A stretch of DNA of 43,593 bases. Source: Deltaproteobacteria bacterium (GTDB lineage Bacteria > UBA10199 > JADGCS01). Positions 35,301-41,708 of the stretch are shown here, in pieces. The stretch covers positions 1 through 43,593 of the forward strand of contig JADGCS010000027.1 in NCBI GenBank assembly GCA_015228875.1, in the 5' to 3' direction. The notes below the pieces were generated by a model that did not search any database, was not told the origin of the DNA, and saw nothing but the letters and a program-made list of their open reading frames with translations. Numbering within the stretch: the first letter of the stretch is position 1; each line of letters opens with the position of its first letter. A program made the position numbers and the translations under genes.

Positions 35301-35530
35301 GTAAGACCAGCTGTCAGATCCTTTAATTCATCGGGGCCACCCGTCCTAAGCTCTGCCCAGGCATCGCGTATCAACTGTTGCTGCGTAGGGGACAGCGCGT
35401 CCGCATAAAGTGCCTGATGCACATCGCTGGTATCTATCCCGCGCTCTTCTCCATACCAGCTGACAACAGTCCACAAAAAAGCCTTGTCGCCCTCACTCAT
35501 AGCATTTATGTTCATTCTGCCGTCTGCCAT
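31892..35530 (-). CDS. large uncharacterised protein (1212 residues)
   Basis: No family recognised. No signal peptide or membrane span is obvious, so it is probably cytoplasmic or loosely surface-linked. Residues 1-400 are beta-rich with repeats such as SVRQNPQVKSNVMFGDGAPF. An acidic/Gln-rich linker lies near 375-450, and a charged Arg/Ala/Gln coiled coil near 583-640 (LNKQRLRAAEQRRELQARAA). The second half is alpha-helical (LERQRENIAHISTEKREYF), with a basic Pro/Gly-rich tail. The first ATG is used; a second at codon 6 is possible. The 3' end is duplicated at 23357. It is single in its operon, convergent with the comEC side. Confidence 0.8.
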   Translation of the reverse strand: MADGRMNINAMSEGDKAFLWTVVSWYGEERGIDTSDVHQALYADALSPTQQQLIRDAWAELRTGGPDELKDLTAGLTASVLRFADQSPVRPEAAPTTSEKIPKTFKYAHVAQIGPVRIFSVDRGRSDAGTYASTMILIFPNRARLEFDVSLAGNGEGAPYTVSNAFVIDPATQEKRPVSVRQNPQVKSNVMFGDGAPFLALSLTEEVRNDEVSSTSRIAHVRRGSIMRLGASPVFDMKPPESSEGPVLLGESVIRRASARMSLSRIARDYLFSDGVIITIKASTSHHVGSAIEGVNAQVLMPTTAGEESLPVIKARANWSTQDSQGTITVTTRDRQLTVYVRYPKKGSGDIEFSHAEVKVTNTSWMQDHFPPQQIPAWEAGDESLRAEEDATSQDVIEPKKDSAQGIKKRSDDVPTQAGLEGAGNPAAETRPQQAGDETEPLYDQVGQFLRTSGFERIKIKGGVGLRASYAGGKKSPWRAEVEFDSVSKGGVVSASYSFPGESGRFEVVPFGLQASAHEELDSGTLLFFPEGSVYSGTVFFIPSPKSMRDRMLEVTPASLRMDKARDVHAPAQQLHETEDPLVKLFIADEISPRLQESQAVLNKQRLRAAEQRRELQARAALEAQASQISKARAAPVPARDPKVDFILSFVGGRMQTHGTSTVHSVPCWEHGEHRYKTTEYKGLGISRLCMVENVDGDNKNYGGYYRLGEDHHQLYAIPDGDDIIIFLFGKLYGVVLLLNNSRPNELQEITSARIRQSLFGQPFSTTNKTDPALIERGLHRIGRIPHVLDLLERQRENIAHISTEKREYFSHYSDPDVDRMLARTGDQAILYDLSTVWADVIPAEIETFWGGDVLYRDIKKDIQDKVDAILRIDTLRETMMQADESTTSYQILTVRLYQAAFIMAYESLVDGEYSSLIARRIEYLEREATQYKGRNLLNDFKHRLMKHLYDELIGRTADYLSPEILDQLDFAGFVKAAQQKGQETSQQMREKSYLKMTALSLLLDGDENKAVRKIKYQPPLLSWSDAWSELSHNKDPLVRSATQNLRLVLKKWGIPISRHQAKKGTDGRGGRDGDNPPPSAGGLSSVSKQFVAGWAGLFDKARKALTGGAQRLMTASRHTRLLTSPAMPVIRNPGGEWPKIKSQIIPPMMGRQALDTTPQRPSLLGGAQKMIRATASRFAGNLTQGLPNMSLTGSTALMMSGLQFARATPLR

Positions 35531-35544
35531 ATTAAAAGCTCACA

Positions 35545-35575
35545 AGATATTCCGTCCATTCATACAGGGTGTCAA
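35545..35575 (-). promoter_or_regulatory. candidate promoter of the large gene
   Basis: A perfect TTGACA (35575-35570, minus strand) with only a weak AT-rich -10-like stretch (GAATAT) 17 bp further, some 20 bp before the first ATG. Confidence 0.35.
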
Positions 35576-36017
35576 ACCTCACACAAAACACCGCTGCATT
35601 GCTGCAGTGGGAGTCTTAAGCCTCGCAGGCACTCTCCCCGTCCCCGGCCTGACAATCATCGACAAGTACACGTCTCAGGTTGCGTGTTTATCGTTTTTTT
35701 TTCGAAACCTTTGAAACCGCATGCAATGAGGATTGTCACAGGGCGATGAGGTGTATGCTGCTATCAGAACGCCAGGGGGCTTGCAGGGATTTCTGCTGGA
35801 CCAACAGAAACGCTTTCATTGATAAACCAAAATGCGGCAGTTGCAGCACACCGAGAGACAGGTGATGCGGGATTTAATTGAGTTCTACGCGACTTCCAGT
35901 GCTTCACCCGTTGGGTGCGCAACTTTGACTCTCCTAACTCAATTAAATCCCGCATCACCTGTTTGTTGCTCATTCATACTGCCGTTTCCGGGATGAAAGA
36001 CCCGGAGCACATCGCCG
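35576..36017. other. intergenic region between the large gene and the transporter
   Basis: It contains a 27-bp perfect inverted repeat pair (35858-35962). A plus-strand open frame across 35484-35714 has no ribosome site and overlaps the large gene antisense, so it was not called. Nothing else seen. Confidence 0.5.
35858..35962. repeat. 27-bp perfect inverted repeats flanking a 51-bp spacer
   Basis: Arms 35858-35884 and 35936-35962 are exact complements (starting ACAGGTGATGCGGGATTTAA). The spacer holds CACCCGTTGGGTGCGCAACTTTGAC, loosely like the interior of repeat family 2. It could be an invertible cassette, a MITE or a dispersed palindrome. No recombinase gene is in the window. Confidence 0.9.
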
Positions 36018-37388
36018 TCATTCCTCCCTTTGTCCGACACTCCAGATACTGAACACAAAAAACAGGGACAATAAAGCGGCGCCAATCCAGAAAAAGATGA
36101 CTGTGCCAAAATCGTGTTTTACAACACCGTTGACAACTGTCTTGCTGGCCTCGATAAACCTGCCGCTCACAGCATCCTGCAGCGAGGCAGCGAGATAACT
36201 GAATATCCCGATCATTCCCATCGCTGCACCCGAGGCTTTCTTGGAACAGATATCAATCGCCATCAGTCCCCCAAGGTAGCAAAGCTGTATCCCCATCACA
36301 AAGCCAAAGATGGACATGCTTAAAATATCAATCAACAGATAACCGGGCGGGGTCAGCAGAAAAACAGAAACAGACCCCACAAAGAGCAGTCCAAAGATCA
36401 GTGACGGGACCTTGCGGTTTCCTTTAAAAAACTTGTCGGAGATATAACCGGAAAGCAGCGTACCCATAACACCCAGCAGGGGATTGGCAGAGATGATGGA
36501 TGCCGCAAGGACATCGCTGTAAGCCTTTTCTTCCTGCAGATACAAAACTCCCCAGTTTGTGATGGCATAGCGAACAATGCTGAAGCTCGCACAGGCAAGA
36601 CCCAGCATCCAGACCGCAGGATTTTTTAAAACCTCCCACTGCTTTGTTGAAATGTCATCTTTTGTGCTGACAATTTTATCTGCGCTACCGGCAACCTTGT
36701 CCCCATGATCATTCTTGTAATCCGCAATGGACGGCAGGCCGTATGTCCCGGGCCTGTCACACAAAAAAAGCCAGATAAATACAACACCAACACCGCCCAT
36801 CAGGGAGGCTGTCCAGAAACCGTAACGCCATCCCAGCGCGCTGATCACCATGGCCGTCAACAGAAAAGTCAGAGACTCGCCCATGCTGTGACCCATGCTC
36901 CACACCCCGTAGTATGTCCCTCGTTCTTTATTGCCAAACCAGTAAGAAAGAGCGACAGCACTTGTTCCCGGACCCACAGATTGAAACCAGCCGTTAAGCG
37001 CAAACAGGACCACAAAAAACCAGAAATGACTTGTAAATCCAAATGCCAGATTAACAAGGGCAGAAATAAAAAGTCCAAAGGACATGAATCTTCTGACGTT
37101 GGACCAGTCGGCAAGAAACCCATTGACGAACTTGCCAAAGGCATAAGTTAAGCTCATCGCGGCGCTGACGTAGCCGAGCTGTTCTGCCGTGAGAACCCCG
37201 TCGTCAATCATGGGTTTTTTTGCCACAGACAGTCCGAGCCGGCACACGTAATACAGCGCATATCCCAGAGTAATGGAAGAAATGACAGACCATCTCATCC
37301 GGCCATAGGCTTGTCCTATCTCCGCCGTGTCTTGAACAAGGGGCTTTTCCCGGCCGGTTCTAAAGAAATAAATCAGTTTGTATAACAT
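36018..37388 (-). CDS. organophosphate:phosphate antiporter (GlpT/UhpT-type MFS)
   Basis: 456 residues from the ATG; a GTG three codons upstream is an alternative. It shows the organophosphate antiporter signature: a cytoplasmic N-terminus, SSITLGYALYYVCRLGLSVAKKPM, GYVSAAMSLTYAFGKFVNGFLAD, and NGWFQSVGPGTSAVALSYWF, with about 12 spans and the central loop near 205-245 (SIADYKNDHGDK). It exchanges glycerol-3-phosphate or hexose-phosphate for inorganic phosphate across the inner membrane; which substrate cannot be told. A UhpC-like sensor role is less likely since no UhpAB is adjacent. Confidence 0.88.
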   Translation of the reverse strand: MLYKLIYFFRTGREKPLVQDTAEIGQAYGRMRWSVISSITLGYALYYVCRLGLSVAKKPMIDDGVLTAEQLGYVSAAMSLTYAFGKFVNGFLADWSNVRRFMSFGLFISALVNLAFGFTSHFWFFVVLFALNGWFQSVGPGTSAVALSYWFGNKERGTYYGVWSMGHSMGESLTFLLTAMVISALGWRYGFWTASLMGGVGVVFIWLFLCDRPGTYGLPSIADYKNDHGDKVAGSADKIVSTKDDISTKQWEVLKNPAVWMLGLACASFSIVRYAITNWGVLYLQEEKAYSDVLAASIISANPLLGVMGTLLSGYISDKFFKGNRKVPSLIFGLLFVGSVSVFLLTPPGYLLIDILSMSIFGFVMGIQLCYLGGLMAIDICSKKASGAAMGMIGIFSYLAASLQDAVSGRFIEASKTVVNGVVKHDFGTVIFFWIGAALLSLFFVFSIWSVGQREE

Positions 37389-37470
37389 GCGCGACACTTA
37401 CTCAGAAGAGGCATAAAAAAAAAGGAAAATGATGTTTGATGGGTCATTTTTTAATGAAAACTTTTTTTAG

Positions 37471-37602
37471 AACCTAGGTAGGTTTTTTCTACGCTTGGCG
37501 CATTGTGCTAGACATGCCACTGGCATGTCCATCACAAAGCACGGCATCAATTTTTGCATGGTGTCCGCCCGCGTAGGTTTTTCCGCTTTATGCGAGTTAT
37601 GA
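37471..37602 (+). repeat. dispersed palindromic element family 1, copy B, with an internal hairpin insert
   Basis: It matches copy C (39590-39680) along both halves, but the 5-base loop GTTTC is replaced by 48 bases containing a perfect GACATGCC-ACT-GGCATGTC hairpin. Two changes in the left palindrome keep it palindromic (AACCTAGGTAGGTT). Its right edge reaches the stop codon of the 90-residue gene. Confidence 0.88.
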
Positions 37603-37869
37603 AGGCAGAATTTTTAGCAGGGCTGCTTTGGTCCTGCAGCCGATTGTATCAACAAAAAGGTCTATCTCGGAAATAATTTTTGACAGATGATGCTCATTTC
37701 CCGAGTCCAGGCTGCTGCCGAGTTTTCTTTTAAGATCGGAAAATTTTTTTAACTCTGCCGCAGTCAATGATAAACCCATCTCCAGCGGGTCTTTGTTAAA
37801 AAAAGTTTTAAGGGCCTTTAGCACATGACGGGCCTCGGCCTTTTTTTTTGCGTTGTGGATTTTGATCAA
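37597..37869 (-). CDS. small uncharacterised protein (90 residues)
   Basis: A lysine-rich, helical, cytoplasmic-looking protein (HNAKKKAEARHVLKALKTFF, LSLTAAELKKFSDLKRKL). No family recognised. It follows the HscB-like gene by 39 bp on the same strand and is probably co-transcribed. Its stop codon lies within the right edge of repeat copy B, so the C-terminus may have been set by that insertion. Confidence 0.65.
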   Translation of the reverse strand: MIKIHNAKKKAEARHVLKALKTFFNKDPLEMGLSLTAAELKKFSDLKRKLGSSLDSGNEHHLSKIISEIDLFVDTIGCRTKAALLKILPS

Positions 37870-37908
37870 GAATGAACACCTCTTAATCAGGGGTTTTATC
37901 GACAGACT

Positions 37909-38439
37909 CTAATTAATTGCCGTGCGTATGTTTTGTTCGACATCCCTGATAAAACTAAAGGCCAGCGTTTTTCTTTTGAGTTTTTTAAGAATGACCTGAT
38001 GATCGGCCCCCGCGCTGTTGTCCCATTCGTTTTCGAGATGCGCAAGGTCGATCGAGATCGCGCTGAATTCTGCAATCACATCTTTGTGCAACTGCTTAAG
38101 CTCGTTGATGCACTTTTGATTTTTTCTGGGTGTCTTGATGAGCGTTTGGACCTGCTCGTATATGGGGCCAAGCGTTGTGGGAACCTTGGTGTCTTCGTCA
38201 ACCCTTTGGCCGTTGATTTCTAAAAGGTGCTCAATACGGGTAATCCGCCCTTTAAGGGTCTCGTAGGCCTTTTTGATGAGTTCTTTCTCTTTTTTATCCG
38301 GCTCTTTGACCTCTTTGGGATTGACAACAGGATCCTTGGATTTGTGTCTGATCAGGTTGAAATAATTTTTTTTAAGCTTGTTGTGATCAAGTTTAAGCTT
38401 TGTCGGAAGATTTAACAATTTAAAATAATCGGGTGACAT
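37909..38439 (-). CDS. HscB-like J-domain protein lacking the HPD motif
   Basis: 176 residues from the ATG of MSPDYFKLLNLPTKLKLD; a longer frame to 38490 has no support. Layout is that of the Fe-S co-chaperone HscB: a J-like domain (DYFKLLNLP... LKKNYFNLIRH ... KKAYETLKGRITRIEHLLEI), then a helical C-terminal domain (IYEQVQTLIK, ELKQLHKDVIAEF). HscB helps deliver [2Fe-2S] clusters through HscA. The HPD tripeptide needed to stimulate Hsp70 is absent; RHKSKDP occupies the place. No hscA, iscU or iscS is near. Either a degenerate paralogue or a protein with a changed partner. Confidence 0.6.
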   Translation of the reverse strand: MSPDYFKLLNLPTKLKLDHNKLKKNYFNLIRHKSKDPVVNPKEVKEPDKKEKELIKKAYETLKGRITRIEHLLEINGQRVDEDTKVPTTLGPIYEQVQTLIKTPRKNQKCINELKQLHKDVIAEFSAISIDLAHLENEWDNSAGADHQVILKKLKRKTLAFSFIRDVEQNIRTAIN

Positions 38440-38499
38440 GGCGGGTGTAATATAAAAAAAACCTTGAGAAGTCAAACATATAGCCCGCATCCGAACGCC

Positions 38500-38991
38500 T
38501 TACTCCACGACCTCCATCTCTGCCGGCGCGTATTTTTTTATTTTTTTCATGTCTTTCATGGCCTCGTCTTCGGTGACCTCTCGTAGTGCAGAACTGCTCT
38601 TGGTATGCATGGTGTCTGCGCCAAAACCCCAACTGAACTGTGATGATGAAAATCTTAGAAAATATTGACGATCGGGTTGTATTTCGACAACAGCCTCCAT
38701 CTCGGGCATGGCCGCCATGAACCCCCATTTGGACTTGACCACATGACTGCCTGTCCCAAGATAAAAGTAGGTCCAGCTTTTATTTGGCAGGTGAATCACC
38801 GGATCGCCGTCCACCGTAATTTTGGGTTTTCTTAAATCGGGTTGCCCTCTGGTGCGATAGAGGTAAACAGTGGCGTACCCTGGTTTGGGAGGAACGTGTT
38901 GAAACCTTTTCTTTTCAACCTTGGCATGTGAGGCTTGTGGCATCAACAGTACAGCCAGCACCAGCAGAAAAAAATATTTTTTGTATGTCAT
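38500..38991 (-). CDS. exported DUF2846-like protein
   Basis: 163 residues. The ATG at 38991 gives a clean signal peptide (KKYFFLLVLAVLLMPQASHA); the longer frame to 39069 would bury it. The mature part has the DUF2846 beta pattern (YATVYLYRTRGQPDLRKPKI, HLPNKSWTYFYLGTGSHVV, RQYFLRFSSS). A paralogue lies divergently at 39099. A perfect TTGACA with a weak -10 sits upstream. Function unknown; probably an envelope protein. Confidence 0.8.
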   Translation of the reverse strand: MTYKKYFFLLVLAVLLMPQASHAKVEKKRFQHVPPKPGYATVYLYRTRGQPDLRKPKITVDGDPVIHLPNKSWTYFYLGTGSHVVKSKWGFMAAMPEMEAVVEIQPDRQYFLRFSSSQFSWGFGADTMHTKSSSALREVTEDEAMKDMKKIKKYAPAEMEVVE

Positions 38992-39016
38992 AACAACCCC
39001 CGTATTTTTCCATGCC

Positions 39017-39045
39017 AGATTAACAGCACGAAAGACCCATGTCAA
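39017..39045 (-). promoter_or_regulatory. promoter of the minus-strand DUF2846 gene
   Basis: TTGACA (39045-39040), a 17-bp spacer, and TAATCT (39022-39017), about 25 bp before the start codon. Confidence 0.5.
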
Positions 39046-39062
39046 TGATACGGGATGCCTCG

Positions 39063-39091
39063 TTGACAATGGACGACCCTGTTGCTATTTT
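39063..39091 (+). promoter_or_regulatory. promoter of the plus-strand DUF2846 gene, leaderless geometry
   Basis: TTGACA (39063-39068), a 17-bp spacer, and TATTTT (39086-39091). The ATG at 39099 is where transcription should begin, so the mRNA may have no leader. Confidence 0.55.
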
Positions 39092-39098
39092 TTTTGAC

Positions 39099-39581
39099 AT
39101 GAAGAAAAACAAATTAATCCTTACACTGTCCGTTGTGTTTGTTTTGCTGGTGTTTTCATCTGCGGCAATCGGCGCAGAAACGGCGTTTGCGCCGGCACCA
39201 GCCCCGCAGGCAGGGTACGTGCTGGTTTACGTCTACCGTCCAGACTGTCCCCCAACAATGAAAAACGCCAAAATACTCGTTAATGGCACCGAGGTGGCAA
39301 GGCTTGCCAATAAAAGCTACACATGGTTCTACCTTAAGGAGGGAGTGCACAGCATCATGACAAACTGGAGCCGTTTTTTTGGCACAGCGCCGCAGGTCAG
39401 TCTGCCTGTGGCAGTAAAGTCGGGCGATACCCGTTTTTTAAGACTGGGCGGCGTCAGTGTGCAGCATTCCGACTACACCACAAACACCAGCGACCTTGTC
39501 CCCGTAGATGCCAAACTGGCATCAAAAGAAATGCCGCGTCTTAAAAAATATTCGCAGGCCGCGGTGCAGACTGTTGATTAA
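39099..39581 (+). CDS. exported DUF2846-like protein, paralogue of its divergent neighbour
   Basis: 160 residues. The ATG at 39099 starts a signal peptide (MKKNKLILTLSVVFVLLVFS, cut near AIGA). The mature part parallels its neighbour: APQAGYVLVYVYRPDCPPT, LANKSYTWFYLKEGVHSIM, GDTRFLRLGG, and a closing PRLKKYS like the partner's IKKYA. The pair arose by inverted duplication. No ribosome site precedes the ATG, consistent with a leaderless transcript. The repeat element at 39590 supplies its terminator. Confidence 0.8.
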   Translation: MKKNKLILTLSVVFVLLVFSSAAIGAETAFAPAPAPQAGYVLVYVYRPDCPPTMKNAKILVNGTEVARLANKSYTWFYLKEGVHSIMTNWSRFFGTAPQVSLPVAVKSGDTRFLRLGGVSVQHSDYTTNTSDLVPVDAKLASKEMPRLKKYSQAAVQTVD

Positions 39582-39589
39582 ATGTATAG

Positions 39590-39607
39590 AACCTTGGAAG
39601 GTTTTTT
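39590..39607 (+). terminator. terminator contained in repeat copy C
   Basis: AACCT-TGGA-AGGTT followed by a T-run: a short stem with a tetraloop and U-tract, directly after the DUF2846 gene. The stem is weak (five to six AT-rich pairs). Confidence 0.45.
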
Positions 39608-39680
39608 CTACGCGTTTCGGCATCAATTTTTGCATGGTGTCCGCCCGCGTAGTATTTTCCGATTTATGCGGGTTATGGAA
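39590..39680 (+). repeat. dispersed palindromic element family 1, copy C
   Basis: The 63-bp core (39590-39652) is identical by eye to copy A in comEC. A further ~28 bp (to 39680, TTTTCCGATTTATGCGGG...) is shared only with copy B. It begins eight bases after the DUF2846 stop codon. Confidence 0.93.
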
Positions 39681-39770
39681 TAGCAGGTGTAAAAAACAGG
39701 GCTGTTTCACAACAACTTTTTATTGCAGCAACCGCCGCAATCATTTAAAAGATGTGCAAGGGGGCCATCG

Positions 39771-41600
39771 ATGCATATTCACATCAAACTTGATCTCACA
39801 AAATCAATCCAGAATTACATTTACGTCACCTACACCATCACCAACATCTCCTGCGATTTTTTGCAGCTTGCCTATCCCTCCTGGGCACCCGGGACTTATC
39901 TTATCCAGGAATACGCCGGACTCGTCGACGGCTTTTGCGCCACAGACCTTCACGGCAAAAAACTCACTCATATCAAAACCAGCAAGTGCCAATGGCAGAT
40001 TGAGACCAAAAAACAATCGGCGATTCGTGTTGTTTGCCGCGTTTTTGCCCTCGATTTAAGCGTCAAAGGGGCTTACGCCGATCATGAGATGGCCTTTATC
40101 AACCCCTGTGCTGTTCTGTTTTATGTTGATGGCAGGCTTAATATGCCCGTAAAGCTTGAGATAAAGCATCCTGCAGGGTGGCAGACGGCAATGGCCAAAA
40201 AAATATCACGGGGTGCCTGCGTGTTTGATCACTTTGACGAACTCTACGACACCCCCATCTTGTGCGCACGTCAACTCGAATTCATCCGGTTTAAAACAAG
40301 TACCACTCAATACACCCTTGCTGTCCGCGGCCAGCGCAAACTCAACCACAAACAAATCGTCCGCGATGTGACCGCTTTTATTAAGGCACAAATCGAAATC
40401 TTCGGCAATAATCCCTGCCGGAATTATCTTTTTCAAATCATATTTGCACCACACAGCTATGGCGGCCTCGAACACGCCCACTCATCAACCAACATCTTTG
40501 ACGAAAATCTGTTAGGCAACAAAAAGGATTATAACAAATTCATCACGCTTCTCGCGCACGAACACTTTCATCTGTGGAACGTCAAAAGAATCAGGCCCGA
40601 AGGCTTGGGCCCTTACGATTACACAAAAGAATCTTACACGCGCGATTTGTGGATGGCCGAGGGACTGACCAGTTACTATGACGACCATTCGCTTCTGCGA
40701 TCTGGTTTTTACACAGCAGAGGATTACCTTGCACTCATCGCAGAAAACATCATCAAAATCGAATCGTACAAGGCCCATCGTGTCAATTCCATATCAGAGG
40801 CCAGCTTTGATGCCTGGATAAAATTTTATCGCCCCCAGCCCAATGCCATCAACACCGTCACCAGTTACTATCTTAAGGGCAGTCTGGTCATGCTTTTGCT
40901 CGATCTTCTGATCATTAAAAGTTCACGGTCAAAACACACGCTCGATGATGTCCTGCGCCGGCTTTATGCCCTCTATAATCAAAACAAAAAGACCGGGATC
41001 ACCCGCGCCCAGTTCTTTGATGCTGTCCTTGAATTTGCAAATATTAATGTAAAGGAATTTGCTGCTGATTATCTTGATGGGGTTAAAATCATTGATTGGA
41101 AAAAAGAGTTTGAACCCTTTGGCATCACTCTTTTAAACAACAAACAGGCAACAGTCGGTTTTTTGGGGGTCATCCTTGTAGAAAAAAATGGAAGGGTGAT
41201 GATTCAGGCCATTGCAGAAGACAGCCCGGCCTTTGGCAGTATACTTCAGCCCGGAGACGAAATCATCGCCATTAATCACCACCGCCTTGAGTCCATCAAG
41301 GTTCTGGACCATTATCTCAACAACAAAAAGATTCACCTGATCATCTCGCGCCACCAGAAGGTTTTTGAAACCGATATCACGCTGACGCAGAACCCACACC
41401 CCAATTACGCGCTCAGCATCAACAAAAAGTTGACCCCTGTTCAAAAGAAGTACCTGAATAAATTTATGTCTAGGAATTTCAAAGTTGACAGAGCGCGGGT
41501 GCATACCTCGCATGACGAGGAAGCTCAACCGCGCACCCCAAGGGCACTTCCTTCGGGGCGTCAAAGTCAAGTTAGCAACTTGTTGAGAAAGGAGAGATGA
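39771..41600 (+). CDS. M61 family (glycyl-aminopeptidase type) metallopeptidase with PDZ domain
   Basis: 609 residues from the ATG with AAGGGGG seven bases upstream. The N-terminal beta domain (LAYPSWAPGTYLIQEYAG) is typical of M61. The catalytic site is HEHFH at 263-267 with the third zinc ligand E297 in WMAEGLTSYYDD; GGLEHAHS near 231 is also conserved. A PDZ domain (about 470-545, GVILVEKNGRVMIQAIAEDS) ends the family part. No signal peptide is seen, so action is cytoplasmic. Residues ~563-604 (FKVDRARVHTSHDEEAQPRT...) are encoded by a dispersed repeat and are probably a disordered tail. Confidence 0.92.
   Translation: MHIHIKLDLTKSIQNYIYVTYTITNISCDFLQLAYPSWAPGTYLIQEYAGLVDGFCATDLHGKKLTHIKTSKCQWQIETKKQSAIRVVCRVFALDLSVKGAYADHEMAFINPCAVLFYVDGRLNMPVKLEIKHPAGWQTAMAKKISRGACVFDHFDELYDTPILCARQLEFIRFKTSTTQYTLAVRGQRKLNHKQIVRDVTAFIKAQIEIFGNNPCRNYLFQIIFAPHSYGGLEHAHSSTNIFDENLLGNKKDYNKFITLLAHEHFHLWNVKRIRPEGLGPYDYTKESYTRDLWMAEGLTSYYDDHSLLRSGFYTAEDYLALIAENIIKIESYKAHRVNSISEASFDAWIKFYRPQPNAINTVTSYYLKGSLVMLLLDLLIIKSSRSKHTLDDVLRRLYALYNQNKKTGITRAQFFDAVLEFANINVKEFAADYLDGVKIIDWKKEFEPFGITLLNNKQATVGFLGVILVEKNGRVMIQAIAEDSPAFGSILQPGDEIIAINHHRLESIKVLDHYLNNKKIHLIISRHQKVFETDITLTQNPHPNYALSINKKLTPVQKKYLNKFMSRNFKVDRARVHTSHDEEAQPRTPRALPSGRQSQVSNLLRKER
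41457..41584 (-). repeat. dispersed repeat family 2, copy 2, encoding the M61 C-terminus
   Basis: 128 bp, inverted relative to 20730-20830. It carries an extra 27 bp (nine codons) that form a hairpin (CCCC-AAGG/CCTT-GGGG type). About four other mismatches. The host gene's stop codon lies 14 bp beyond the repeat. Confidence 0.92.
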
Positions 41601-41708
41601 CTGCGCACTCCTGTATCAATCCAAAAACGGCGCTATCTCACAAGTGGTGCATTGATCGCTGTATGGAGGATCAAGGGTGCCGATTAAAAAACAGTCACCA
41701 TCAAAACC

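Noticed and set aside
35484..35714. 76-codon plus-strand frame with a hydrophobic stretch (GVLSLAGTLPVPGLTII)
   Set aside because: It begins antisense to the start of the large gene and has no ribosome site; could at most be a decayed fragment.
39508..40059. 183-codon frame over the family-1 repeat and the M61 start
   Set aside because: It is out of frame with the M61 gene, whose catalytic motifs and ribosome site are clear; the shared peptide comes from the repeat.
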